In this document: one piece after another, positions 17,146 to 24,819 of the stretch | Position numbering within the stretch: the stretch's first letter is position 1 | Layout of the letters: the number at the start of each line of letters is the position of its first letter | Source of the DNA: Exobacillus caeni | GTDB taxonomy: Bacteria; Bacillota; Bacilli; Bacillales; Guptibacillaceae | NCBI RefSeq assembly: GCF_005747095.1 | Contig: NZ_SWLG01000027.1 | Span: 1-36,431 of the forward strand | Length of the DNA stretch: 36,431 nucleotides | Direction of reading: 5' to 3' | The notes under the pieces: model-generated | What the model was told of the DNA's origin: nothing | Databases searched by the model: none | The model's input: the letters and a program-made list of their open reading frames with translations, nothing else | Translations under genes and position numbers: made by a program

Positions 17146-18027
17146 TTATTTTGTTAGTTTCTCCCTCTCAAGCATTTTTTCTAAAGCTGGTAGTACATCG
17201 TATTTTAATTCTTCATTTTTCAAAGCGAAGTCAATCGTAGTCAGAATAAATCCTAGCTTTTCACCAACATCATACCTTGTACCTTCAAAGTCATAAGCAT
17301 ATACTTCCTGAATGGTATTTAGAGTCTGGATCGCATCTGTCAATTGGATTTCTCCGCCAGCTCCAATTTCTTGTCTATCAAGAAAATCAAAGATTTCTGG
17401 AGTTAGCAAGTAACGGCCCATGATTGCTAGATTGGAAGGTGCATTTTCTTTCGGCTTTTCTACAAAATTGCTAACTTTATAACGTCTTCCTTCTTGTAAA
17501 GATGGATCAATAATTCCATAACGATGTGTTTGGTTATCAGGTACTGTTTGTACCCCGATAACAGAAGAACCTGTTGCTTCATATTGTTCAATCAACTGTT
17601 TTAATCCTGGTTTTTCTGAAACAACAATATCGTCTCCTAGTAAAACAGCAAACGGCTCATTTCCAATAAAGTTTCTAGCACACCATACAGCATGCCCAAG
17701 ACCTTTAGGCTGCTTTTGACGAATATAGTGGATGTTAACAAGGTTAGAAGCATGCTTTACTTTATCTAAAAGGTCTATCTTACCTTTTTCAAAAAGGTTT
17801 TGCTCTAACTCAAAAGAGTAATCAAAGTGATCTTCAATTGCTCTTTTACCTTTACCTGTAACAATAATAATATCTTCAATTCCTGACTCGATTGCCTCTT
17901 CCACTATGTACTGGATTGTTGGCTTGTCCACAATTGGAAGCATCTCTTTTGGCATTGCTTTTGTTGCTGGAAGGAACCTAGTCCCTAGACCAGCAGCAGG
18001 TATAATCGCCTTTTTTACTTTCTTCAA
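17146..18027 (-). CDS. galU: UTP-glucose-1-phosphate uridylyltransferase, copy 1
   Basis: GalU/GtaB of 293 residues that makes UDP-glucose from UTP and glucose-1-phosphate. The N-terminal [32 protein letters not shown] is split here by family motifs AAGLGTR and [26 protein letters not shown] (active-site Asp), [11 protein letters not shown] and [10 protein letters not shown] also fit. It begins with TTG, eight bases after AGGGGG. Its product feeds ugd1 upstream and glycosyltransferases of the left locus. It resembles galU3 at 34206-35087 much more than galU2 at 24813-25691. It lies 15 bp after ugd1 in the same operon. Confidence 0.95.
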   Translation of the reverse strand: MKKVKKAIIPAAGLGTRFLPATKAMPKEMLPIVDKPTIQYIVEEAIESGIEDIIIVTGKGKRAIEDHFDYSFELEQNLFEKGKIDLLDKVKHASNLVNIHYIRQKQPKGLGHAVWCARNFIGNEPFAVLLGDDIVVSEKPGLKQLIEQYEATGSSVIGVQTVPDNQTHRYGIIDPSLQEGRRYKVSNFVEKPKENAPSNLAIMGRYLLTPEIFDFLDRQEIGAGGEIQLTDAIQTLNTIQEVYAYDFEGTRYDVGEKLGFILTTIDFALKNEELKYDVLPALEKMLEREKLTK

Positions 18028-18042
18028 TTTAAAATCCCCCTA

Positions 18043-19365
18043 TTAATTTACTACTAATTCCTTCATGACTGATGGACGGCCAATAGAGTGATATTCGATA
18101 TTTACATTTTTTGTTTCTTCTATAGAAAAGCAGTTACGGCCATCGAATAGAACTGCTTCTTGCATGACGTTGTTAAGATTACTTAAGTCGATCTTCTTAA
18201 TCTCATCCCACTCAGTTAAGATAAATGCGCAGTCAGCATTAAGTATAGCTTCGTCTATTGAATTTACATACATTATTGCACCAGGCAGAAGTTTTTTCGC
18301 GTTCTCCATGGCAATAGGATCATAAGCAACAACTTCTGCTCCCATTTGGACTAGCTCTTGAGAGATTTTGATAGATGCTGCCTCACGCATATCATCCGTG
18401 TTTGGCTTAAATGCTAATCCAAGTATAGCAACTCTTTTTCCTGAAAGAGTTCCAAATCGATTTATCGCCTTATCAACTAGCAACCTTTGTTGATCGTTAT
18501 TTACTTTGATAACAGATTTTAATAGTTCAAAATCATGCTCTACATTGCCAGCGATTTGAACTAAAGCGTTTGTGTCCTTTGGAAAGCAAGATCCACCATA
18601 GCCGATTCCAGCATTCAAGAACTTGTTTCCAATACGTTGATCAAGTCCCATTCCAATTGCAACATCTTCAACATTTGCACCTGTTTTTTCACAGATATTG
18701 GAAATTTCATTAATAAAGCTAATTTTCGTTGCAAGGAAAGCATTAGAAGCGTACTTGATCATCTCTGCACTTCTAATATCGGTTTTATAAACTGGGATTC
18801 CAAACGACTTATTAACTTCTTCTATTAAACTTGCAGCTGTTTCACTATCTGATCCGATAACAATACGGTCTCCATAAAACGTATCTTTTACTGCTGACCC
18901 TTCTCTCAGGAACTCTGGGTTCGAAACTACTTCTACTTTTACATCGTTAACCAGTTGTTCCTGGATTAGCTTTTTAATATAGTCATTTGTTCCAACTGGT
19001 ACTGTACTTTTTGTAACTACTACTACATCATTAGTTACCTGAGTAGCTATGTCTTTTGCTACTTGTTCAATGAACAATAGATTGGCTGAACCATCCCCAT
19101 TTTGTGGAGTTCCAACAGCAATATAAATTGCTTGAGCATTTTGGAAACCTGCTTTGTGGTCTGTTGTAAAAAACAACCGTTCTGCATCTATGTTCTTTAC
19201 CATTAATTCTTCTAAACCTGGCTCAAAGATCGGTGAGATACCTTTCCTCATCTTTTCTACTTTTTGTTGGTCGATATCGATACAGGTAACTTGGTGGCCG
19301 ATATCTGATAGGCAGACACCTGTTACTAGACCAACGTAGCCAGTTCCTATTACTGAAATTTTCAT
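18043..19365 (-). CDS. ugd: UDP-glucose 6-dehydrogenase, copy 1
   Basis: Enzyme of 440 residues that oxidises UDP-glucose twice with NAD+ to UDP-glucuronate. The N-terminal NAD-binding motif is VIGTGYVGLV, and the family segments STVPVGT, VSNPEFLREGSA, DIRSAEMIKYASNAFLA and GYGGSCFPKDTNAL are present, with the catalytic Cys at about residue 260. I chose the ATG at 19365 because AGGAGGG lies directly upstream; an in-frame ATG at 19416 would add 17 residues without a site. It opens the long left-hand biosynthetic run. Homologous to ugd2 at 29715-31040 (TuaD-like). UDP-GlcA may enter the left-hand polymer directly or as galacturonate. Confidence 0.95.
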   Translation of the reverse strand: MKISVIGTGYVGLVTGVCLSDIGHQVTCIDIDQQKVEKMRKGISPIFEPGLEELMVKNIDAERLFFTTDHKAGFQNAQAIYIAVGTPQNGDGSANLLFIEQVAKDIATQVTNDVVVVTKSTVPVGTNDYIKKLIQEQLVNDVKVEVVSNPEFLREGSAVKDTFYGDRIVIGSDSETAASLIEEVNKSFGIPVYKTDIRSAEMIKYASNAFLATKISFINEISNICEKTGANVEDVAIGMGLDQRIGNKFLNAGIGYGGSCFPKDTNALVQIAGNVEHDFELLKSVIKVNNDQQRLLVDKAINRFGTLSGKRVAILGLAFKPNTDDMREAASIKISQELVQMGAEVVAYDPIAMENAKKLLPGAIMYVNSIDEAILNADCAFILTEWDEIKKIDLSNLNNVMQEAVLFDGRNCFSIEETKNVNIEYHSIGRPSVMKELVVN

Positions 19366-19425
19366 GTTTACCCTCCTGCTATATAATAGGGAAGAAATTT
19401 TATAAAACCACACCAAATTCGCACG

Positions 19426-19437
19426 TTAACGCGTTAA
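19426..19437. promoter_or_regulatory. 12-bp perfect palindrome upstream of ugd1
   Basis: TTAACGCGTTAA reads the same on both strands and lies 60-70 bp upstream of the ugd1 start in otherwise AT-rich DNA. A TATTAT-like -10 is visible nearer the gene, but no good -35 at the right distance. It may be a repressor or activator site. It is not a SinR-type half-site. Confidence 0.35.
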
Positions 19438-19501
19438 ATTAAATTATTTAAACTTTAAAAAAACTTCCGATAAAAAAGGAATTCATCTATCCTTTGTATA
19501 A

Positions 19502-19570
19502 CTATTTAAAAATATCTGCTAGGTCTTTATCCCCATCTCCTGTTTTACCCTCAATATGAACTACCTTCAT
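19502..19570 (-). CDS. Candidate 22-residue leader peptide
   Basis: A short frame reads MKVVHIEGKTGDGDKDLADIFK and ends with TAG. A ribosome binding site, GAAGG, lies seven bases before its ATG. It is on the same strand as ugd1 and about 137 bp upstream of it. The acidic-polar composition does not suggest a toxin or signal peptide. It might be a leader peptide, the surviving start of a gene disrupted by recombinase insertion, or chance. I do not recognise a family. Confidence 0.3.
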   Translation of the reverse strand: MKVVHIEGKTGDGDKDLADIFK

Positions 19571-19616
19571 TGAAATACCTTCTTATTCAGCGTAAAAAAA
19601 GATACGAGGTGATAAT

Positions 19617-20690
19617 TTGTTTCAATTGATCGGTGAATATTTAGATTCCTTAGAAATTGAAAAAGGTCTCTCTTATGGAACCCTGGCAAACTATAAGAGT
19701 AAACTTAAAGCTCTTGCAAATTATTTATCCGTTTACGAAAATATCGATCAATGGGATGGTGTTACTTTCCCCCATCTGCGGAACTATCTAAAATACTTAA
19801 AAGAAGATCAGAATAAAAGTGCTTCTTCACGTGCTAATAGCGTCTCTTGTTTTTAGGGATACTTCAATTTTCTTTACCTAGAAGAAATTATTGACCGGCC
19901 TATCAGTGATCGCCTGGTAACTCCCAGAGTTGATAAAAAGCCCCCCGTTTTTTTATCAATCGACGAATGCAAAAGCGTCAGGTGACGTATCGTCATCTCC
20001 GCTTGTTTCTTCAATTTTTAGTAACAGAACGAAAGAACGGGCCTGCAGCAAGAGCAATTAAAGTATCCTGCATGAAAGGTTTCTTTACGTTTCTTTACCT
20101 GGAAGAGAAGATTAACCACCAGATTGCTGACCGGTTATTCAAACCAAACATGGAACAAAAGCTCCCTGTTTACTTAAGCCAGGAAGAATGCGCCAGGTTT
20201 CTCGACGTCATTCGCGATGAAAGCCGTCATTCTATTAGAGTCAGCACGATCATCCTTGTTTTCCTTTATACCGGCATCCGACTAACGGAACTAATTTAAG
20301 TAAAGAAAATATACGGGTTTAATACTCTTAAGGTTTTGGGTAAGGAAAGAAAGGAACGTCTCATTCCTTTGTCTCCACAGTTAAAAAACGTACTTGAAAG
20401 ATACATAGAATACTTAAAAGGTTTGCTCGGCGATGAATACGATCAAGTGAATCCATTATTTATAACACGCCGTTATCAGCGATGGAACCGTATCAACCGT
20501 AGAACCATTCAAGACATTTTTAACAACTACGCACGAAAAGCTCGGATCAATAACGAAACACTTTAGTGCACACAAATTAAGACATAGGTTTGCAACTTTG
20601 CTTTATAGTTCAGGTGTGGAACTCCTGGAATTAAAGCAACTGTTAGGCCATAACTGTCTGGATATGAAATAGATTATGTACGTATGATTG
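19617..20690 (+). pseudogene. Chimeric tyrosine recombinase remnant, duplicated N-domain
   Basis: Decayed XerC/XerD-like site-specific recombinase. The first part (from TTG 19617) carries a SAM-like core-binding domain (DSLEIEKGLSYGTLANYKSKL) and stops at a TAG at 19854-19856, though similarity continues to SIDEC near 19970. At ATG 19967 a second, related core-binding segment begins: VTYRHLRLFLQFL aligns with VTFPHLRNYLKYL of the first, and GFFTFLYLEEKINHQIADR with GYFNFLYLEEIIDRPISDR. A catalytic domain follows (LVFLYTGIRLTELI with the first Arg, then stop, frameshift, KERKERLIPLS, and HKLRHRFATLLY with the HxxR motif, and LLGHN). The final Tyr region is not intact. It is on the plus strand, opposite to the operon it interrupts, and inactive. 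Confidence 0.85.
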
Positions 20691-20759
20691 TCGATATCCT
20701 TAGAGTCAGCATCCGCTGGATCTTGATAAATAAAATAATTCCTCTCATTCAATAAGAAT

Positions 20760-20886
20760 TATGTAACAGGGCATCTAACCCTACCTCATCACTACACTAA
20801 CGACAACTTGTGTCTAAGGTGCTGAGTCATTGTACCCACAGCATAGCCGAGTGCCTCCGTCGATAATGGCAAGGAGACATTGCCAG
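20760..20886 (-). ncRNA. Probable EAR (epsC) antitermination RNA element
   Basis: Between capB and the biosynthetic genes lies a compact, less AT-rich segment with nested hairpins on the minus strand: TGGCAA/TTGCCA (20867-20885), TGCTG/CAGCA (20820-20843), a GACA/TGTC stem near 20797-20816, and AGGG/CCCT (20768-20782). In Bacillales the EAR (eps-associated RNA, also called the epsC motif) lies in exactly this place, after the EpsA/EpsB-type modulator-kinase pair, and promotes read-through of distant terminators. I infer identity from position, size (about 125 nt), structure and recall of the motif's style; I could not run a covariance search. The recombinase pseudogene separates it from ugd1. 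Confidence 0.55.
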
Positions 20887-20894
20887 TTTACATT

Positions 20895-20909
20895 TTTACA
20901 ACTTGTAAA
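20895..20909. repeat. 15-bp near-palindrome
   Basis: TTTACAA and TTGTAAA are separated by a single C. The site sits just upstream (minus-strand sense) of the presumed EAR element and downstream of the capB terminator. It may be an operator or part of the RNA leader. Confidence 0.3.
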
Positions 20910-20939
20910 GTTGGTGATATTTGTTAATATTTTACAGGT

Positions 20940-20986
20940 TAAATAAAAATATAATCCCTTATCTTGAGACTATTGTGCGATAAGGG
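20940..20986 (-). terminator. Intrinsic terminator downstream of capB
   Basis: A perfect 8-bp stem pairs CCCTTATC (20956-20963) with GATAAGGG (20979-20986) around a 15-nt loop. On the minus strand it is followed by ATTATATTTTTATTT. It lies about 95 bp after the capB stop and just before the probable EAR element, so it could be a regulated checkpoint between regulatory and biosynthetic genes. Confidence 0.6.
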
Positions 20987-21079
20987 CCTGTTGTCGATTT
21001 TCATTACTAAAACTCTAATATTATCTTATCATGAACTTATTCCTTGCAAAACAGAATAACCTGTCTTGTTTTGTCGAAT

Positions 21080-21781
21080 TTACTTGTTTGCGTAATAATA
21101 GTAATATTGTCCCTCTTTCATTTTCTTGCCATTTAACACTACTCCTAACAACTTCCCGTTTGCTTTTAAGATTCTTTCTTTCGCATGTTGAGCAGCTTCT
21201 TTTTCTGTAAATCCACTTCTCACAACTAGCACAATACCTTGAGTATTATTTGCCATGATTTGTGCATCTGTTACCGCCAGAACAGGTGGGCAATCATAAA
21301 GAACGACATCATAGTAGCTTTGCGCTTCTTTCATAAGGTCCCGCATCGCTTTTGAGTCTAACAGCTCTGATGGATTGGGTGGTATCGGGCCACTGGTCAA
21401 TACATCAAGGTCGGGGACCAGTGTTCTAGAAATAGCGTTTGCTAAATTGGTTTGCTTTGTCAAAACATTTGTAAGCCCCTGGATATTCGTCAGCTGAAAT
21501 GTATAATGCATTGTTGGTTTCCGCATGTCAGCGTCTACGAGTAATACTCTTTTCCCCTGCTGGGTTAAAACAATCGCCAGGTTTGCTGCCGTAGTCGATT
21601 TTCCTTCTCCAGGTCCTGCTGATGTCACCATAATGCTCTTCATCTCTTCATCGATAGAAGCAAATTGAATGTTGGTTCTTATCGTACGAAATTGTTCAGC
21701 AATCGGTGATTTTGGATTTTTGTATGTGATTAAGCTACGTTCATTTAGTTTCTTTAACTGTTTCCGATCTTTACGACCCAA
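21080..21781 (-). CDS. ywqD: CapB/YwqD-type tyrosine kinase (BY-kinase)
   Basis: Cytoplasmic bacterial tyrosine kinase of about 233 residues that autophosphorylates and controls polymer length and enzyme activity with its membrane partner CapA. Visible are the Walker A motif TSAGPGEGKST, Walker A' LLVDADMRKP, Walker B DVVLYDCPP and a C-terminal cluster of five tyrosines (GQYYYYYANK). AAGGAG lies eight bases before a TTG at 21781, which I take as start; a GTG at 21790 has no space for that site. The start overlaps the end of capA by 11 bp, showing coupling. It probably acts with the PHP phosphatase encoded at 22732-23496. Confidence 0.93.
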   Translation of the reverse strand: MGRKDRKQLKKLNERSLITYKNPKSPIAEQFRTIRTNIQFASIDEEMKSIMVTSAGPGEGKSTTAANLAIVLTQQGKRVLLVDADMRKPTMHYTFQLTNIQGLTNVLTKQTNLANAISRTLVPDLDVLTSGPIPPNPSELLDSKAMRDLMKEAQSYYDVVLYDCPPVLAVTDAQIMANNTQGIVLVVRSGFTEKEAAQHAKERILKANGKLLGVVLNGKKMKEGQYYYYYANK

Positions 21782-22511
21782 GTGTCTCACTCCTTAACGA
21801 TGATGTAGCGGCTTTTTGGGATGATTTTGACTTACTCTCATCAATAACAGGAATTGTTCCAAGTATTGGTAGTCCAAGCTCCCGATCAATATCGTGTTCA
21901 TTTTTAATCGTGTTATCCAGGTATTCGAGTAAGAATGCTAATCCGACGCCGGTCATTAGTCCAACAACGAATGCAATCGCCATATTTAGCATTGGCTTCG
22001 GGCTTACAGGAGAAGGATCGGCTCCTAAATCTGCTTCTGAAAGAACATTTACGTTATCAACATTCATAATCTCTTTGATTTCATTTTCAAACACGGTTGC
22101 TATTGTGTTTGCGATCTTAACCGCCATCGCAGGATCGGGGTCTTCTACCTTAATTTCAACTACCTGTGAATTTTGTGCGTTACTAACTGTAACCTGGCCA
22201 TTTAATTGTTGAGAAGACTTATCTAAACCAAGTTCAGCTATTACTTTATCAAGAATCGTTGGGCTCTTTATGATTACATTATATGTATTGATCAATTCGA
22301 GATTGGTCCGTACCTCATTGAAATCAAATGTCCGCTCTTCTGAATTAGATTGGTTTACTAGAATTTGAGTTGAAGATTGGTAGATGGGAGTTATGAAAAA
22401 ATAAGATATAATTCCACTTACCAGTGTAGCAATGACCGTTATTAATATAATTAGGTTGAGACGCTTTTTTAACACTACAAATATTTCTTTTAGGCTAATC
22501 GTTTCTTCCAT
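21771..22511 (-). CDS. ywqC: CapA/YwqC-type chain-length modulator
   Basis: Wzz-family membrane protein of 246 residues that activates the tyrosine kinase and sets polymer length. Two membrane helices flank an extracytoplasmic region: about 17-40 (LIILITVIATLVSGIISYFF) and about 174-198, the latter after the proline-rich SPVSPKPM. The extracytoplasmic part includes ILVNQ and the coiled-coil-like region. The tail (DESKSKSSQKAATSSLRSE) is cytoplasmic and probably contacts CapB. I chose the ATG at 22511 because GGAGG lies just upstream; the ATG at 22523 would put that site inside the gene. Neighbouring gene order matches Bacillus and Staphylococcus capsule loci. Confidence 0.92.
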   Translation of the reverse strand: MEETISLKEIFVVLKKRLNLIILITVIATLVSGIISYFFITPIYQSSTQILVNQSNSEERTFDFNEVRTNLELINTYNVIIKSPTILDKVIAELGLDKSSQQLNGQVTVSNAQNSQVVEIKVEDPDPAMAVKIANTIATVFENEIKEIMNVDNVNVLSEADLGADPSPVSPKPMLNMAIAFVVGLMTGVGLAFLLEYLDNTIKNEHDIDRELGLPILGTIPVIDESKSKSSQKAATSSLRSETLGS

Positions 22512-22551
22512 CGTATCCTCCATTTGTTACGGTACTTTTATTACAAGTATT

Positions 22552-22560
22552 AATATAGCA
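22552..22560 (-). promoter_or_regulatory. Possible extended -10 for capA
   Basis: Minus-strand TGCTATATT matches an extended -10 (TGn plus TATAxT) about 40 bp upstream of the capA start. No clear -35 is seen. It follows the PHP gene's terminator, so a separate capAB promoter is expected here. Confidence 0.35.
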
Positions 22561-22713
22561 CAGATAAACTTACAGGATTACCCTTTTTTCGTAAAAATTA
22601 AACACTTTTATAAAAATAGTAATAAAGGTAGGTTGAATGGTGTCGAAAACCGTCATGTAACCGTTCTCATTTATAAGAGCCTGATTTCATTAGATAAATT
22701 GAGAAATAAAAAG

Positions 22714-22733
22714 AACCGCTTTAAAAAGCGGTT
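22714..22733 (-). terminator. Terminator of the PHP phosphatase gene
   Basis: An 8-bp GC-containing stem pairs AACCGCTT (22714-22721) with AAGCGGTT (22726-22733) around a 4-nt loop. On the minus strand it runs into CTTTTTATTT. It overlaps the stop codon of the PHP phosphatase gene. Confidence 0.85.
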
Positions 22734-23496
22734 AGATAAAGAAAAACTTTTTCTTTTTTATTCTATCTGGAATTTCTTTGAAGATGGTTTCACCATGCAC
22801 TAGCCGCTCCGCATTTTCCTGGAACTGGAACTTCACTTCCGAAGACAATTGATTTTCTACTATATTATAAGCCTCTTGAAGATGAAAGGATCTGTTCGTA
22901 CAGTTATGGGCATCTGAAGCAAGGAAATGTGTAAGGCCATGTTCAATTAGCTGTATGGAAAACTTTTTGATCTTCTTTCCAAAGTCACCGGTTAAACTCG
23001 AAGCAGTAAGCTGGGTTAAAGCACCATTTTTAACTAAGTCATATAAACGGTCAGGATTTTCCATAAGTTCTTTATTTCGTTCCGGATGAGCAATCACCGG
23101 TGTAATCCCTCTCAGTTGTAAATCAAAGAATAACTTTTTGGAATAAGAAGGGACATTGCTTGAAGGGAACTCCACCAGCATGTGGTTATGCTGGTCATTG
23201 AATGTAAGAAGTTGGTGGCTTTCATACTCTTCTTCCATTTCCCCGTTTATTCGAATTTCTTGTCCTGGTAAAATTGTTAAGGGAATATTTTCAACTTTAA
23301 GTTGTTGATTGAGTTTTTCGATTGCCTCCAGTATTCTACTCCGTTCATTATGGTGATGCCCATTTTTATGATGGGGAGTTGCTACTATTTTCGTTATTCC
23401 TTCCTCAACCGCTTTTCTGGCCATTTCAATACTATTTATTTCATTTCGTGCTCCGTCATCGACTCCCGATAAAATGTGACAATGAATATCAATCAT
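22732..23496 (-). CDS. ywqE: PHP-type protein tyrosine phosphatase (YwqE/CapC)
   Basis: Manganese-dependent phosphatase of 254 residues that removes phosphate from CapB-type kinases and their targets. The PHP metal-binding motifs are in order: DIHCHILSGVDDGA (residues 3-16), ATPHHKNGHHH, LPGQEIRI, IAHPERN and LASDAHN. Length fits YwqE and Wzb-replacing CpsB/CapC proteins. GAGGTG lies 13 bases before the ATG, rather far. It diverges from LCP1 and precedes capA and capB, but its own terminator follows, so it is probably a separate transcript from capAB. Confidence 0.95.
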   Translation of the reverse strand: MIDIHCHILSGVDDGARNEINSIEMARKAVEEGITKIVATPHHKNGHHHNERSRILEAIEKLNQQLKVENIPLTILPGQEIRINGEMEEEYESHQLLTFNDQHNHMLVEFPSSNVPSYSKKLFFDLQLRGITPVIAHPERNKELMENPDRLYDLVKNGALTQLTASSLTGDFGKKIKKFSIQLIEHGLTHFLASDAHNCTNRSFHLQEAYNIVENQLSSEVKFQFQENAERLVHGETIFKEIPDRIKKKKFFFI

Positions 23497-23535
23497 ATTT
23501 TAATTTCAACACCTCTACTATTTTAGCTGATTCAT

Positions 23536-23544
23536 ATTATAACA
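23536..23544 (-). promoter_or_regulatory. Extended -10 for the PHP phosphatase gene
   Basis: Minus-strand TGTTATAAT carries the TGn extension and a perfect TATAAT about 40 bp upstream of the PHP phosphatase start. No strong -35 is present, as is common with extended -10 promoters. Confidence 0.5.
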
Positions 23545-23560
23545 TTTTTATAAAACTAAG

Positions 23561-23590
23561 TTGCCTTCCAATTCTATTATCATTTATAAT
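23561..23590 (+). promoter_or_regulatory. Sigma-A-type promoter for LCP1
   Basis: TTGCCT (23561-23566), an 18-bp spacer and TATAAT (23585-23590) precede the LCP1 start by about 50 bp. The gap also holds the leftward PHP promoter, so the two genes are divergently driven. Confidence 0.65.
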
Positions 23591-23639
23591 TCTACAATAA
23601 GCATCCTATTTCTACCAGAAGCATGAAAGGAAGGTTAAA

Positions 23640-24542
23640 ATGAAAAAAGCGGTATTAATCATTGCATCGATAATCGGGTTCATTGTGTTGGGAACCGGAG
23701 GCTATGCATATTATCTTTACCATAATGTGAAAGAGACTGCCTCACAGATGCATGATGATATAGATCGTGTATCAGATAAACGGGAAAAGAAAATTGAACC
23801 AGAGAAGAAGGACCCCATTTCGATCTTAATGCTTGGAGTCGATGAAAGGGAGCATGACAGGGGGCGGTCAGATACAATGATCGTGATCACCGTTAATCCA
23901 AACGACAATTCTATGAAAATGTTTAACATTCCACGAGACACAAGGACTCAAATCATAGGAAAAGGGTTTGATGATAAAATCAACCATGCTTATGCTTTTG
24001 GTGGTATAGAAATGGCGATGGATACGGTAGAAAATTTCCTGGATATACCTATAGATTACTACATTAAGGTGAATATGGAAGCATTTAAAGATATCGTAAG
24101 CGCTGTAGATGGTGTAACCGTAAACAACGAGATGGCTTTTAATTATGAAGGATACACCTTTCCAGAAGGGGAGTTAAAATTAAATGCTAATGAAGCCCTG
24201 GCATATTCGAGAATGCGTTACGAAGATCCCAGAGGTGATTTAGGCCGGAATGAAAGGCAACGGAAAATTATTGAAGCGATTATCGATGAGGGAGCAAGCT
24301 TCTCCTCATTAACGAAAGTCGACAATATTCTTGAAGCTCTTGGTAAAAATGTAAAAACAAATCTAACCTTTGAAGAGATGAAGGACATTCAACAGAACTA
24401 CAAAGAAGCAAGAAAGCATATAGAAACATTTGAAGTCAAAGGTTCAGGTAAAATGATAAACGGAATCTATTACTATATGGTTTCTGAAGATGAAAAACAT
24501 AAGATTACAGCTAAATTAAAAGAGCACTTGCATATCAGTTAA
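23640..24542 (+). CDS. LytR-CpsA-Psr wall polymer ligase, copy 1
   Basis: Membrane-anchored phosphotransferase of 300 residues that moves polymers from undecaprenyl diphosphate onto peptidoglycan. One N-terminal helix (about 5-27) is followed by an extracellular LCP domain starting near residue 57. Conserved motifs are ILMLGVDER, RGRSDTMIVITVNP, NIPRDTRTQI and KINHAYAFGG, with the Arg and Asp residues that bind lipid phosphate. It ends near LKEHLHIS. GAAAGGAAGG precedes the ATG. It closely resembles the LCP protein at 35393-36331; each stands at the head of one polysaccharide locus, suggesting one ligase per polymer. Confidence 0.95.
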   Translation: MKKAVLIIASIIGFIVLGTGGYAYYLYHNVKETASQMHDDIDRVSDKREKKIEPEKKDPISILMLGVDEREHDRGRSDTMIVITVNPNDNSMKMFNIPRDTRTQIIGKGFDDKINHAYAFGGIEMAMDTVENFLDIPIDYYIKVNMEAFKDIVSAVDGVTVNNEMAFNYEGYTFPEGELKLNANEALAYSRMRYEDPRGDLGRNERQRKIIEAIIDEGASFSSLTKVDNILEALGKNVKTNLTFEEMKDIQQNYKEARKHIETFEVKGSGKMINGIYYYMVSEDEKHKITAKLKEHLHIS

Positions 24543-24544
24543 GG

Positions 24545-24566
24545 ATGGGAAAACCCATTCTTTTTT
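24545..24566 (+). terminator. Terminator of LCP1
   Basis: ATGGG (24545-24549) pairs with CCCAT (24554-24558) around AAAA, followed by TTCTTTTTT. It starts three bases after the LCP1 stop and its T-run abuts the end of the convergent small gene. Confidence 0.8.
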
Positions 24567-24568
24567 GT

Positions 24569-24718
24569 TTATATGATATCTTTATCTTCATAACTATTTT
24601 TAAGCAATATTTCTTTTATTTTTTCAACAGTGAACTGCATATTTTGGCTCGTATCGTCACTTGTTTCTATTTTCGTGACCAATTGTTGCAATTCATCTAC
24701 TAAATTAAATTTGTTCAT
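24569..24718 (-). CDS. Hypothetical 49-residue protein
   Basis: A short frame begins with MNKFNLVDELQQL and ends in NSYEDKDII. GGGTGAG lies six bases before its ATG, and TTTACA with TATAGT at a 15-bp spacing is seen further upstream, so it may have its own promoter. The sequence is charged and helical, without a signal peptide or membrane segment. It sits between LCP1 (convergent) and the galU2 terminator, alone in its stretch. I do not recognise a family. Its good start signals and codon pattern make it a reasonable small gene. Confidence 0.55.
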   Translation of the reverse strand: MNKFNLVDELQQLVTKIETSDDTSQNMQFTVEKIKEILLKNSYEDKDII

Positions 24719-24780
24719 CTTATCTCACCCTTTCTAGTCCTTGTTTTACTATAGTCTGATACCCCATCTGTAAATAGCGC

Positions 24781-24819
24781 AAACTAAAAAGATGACTTTA
24801 AAAGCCATCTTTCTAGTTT
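24781..24819 (-). terminator. Terminator of galU2
   Basis: A stem pairs AAGATGAC (24789-24796) with GCCATCTT (24804-24811), one G-T pair, and is extended by AAACTA/TAGTTT outer arms. On the minus strand it ends in TTTTTAG. It begins just at the galU2 stop. Confidence 0.75.

Noticed and set aside
19941-20299. Second recombinase segment as an independent intact gene
   Set aside because: It lacks a full N-terminal domain, ends in a stop after the first catalytic Arg and has no ribosome binding site at its ATG.
22432-22803. 123-codon plus-strand frame between capA and the PHP phosphatase gene
   Set aside because: It overlaps both genes in antisense and spans a terminator and promoter; no start signals.
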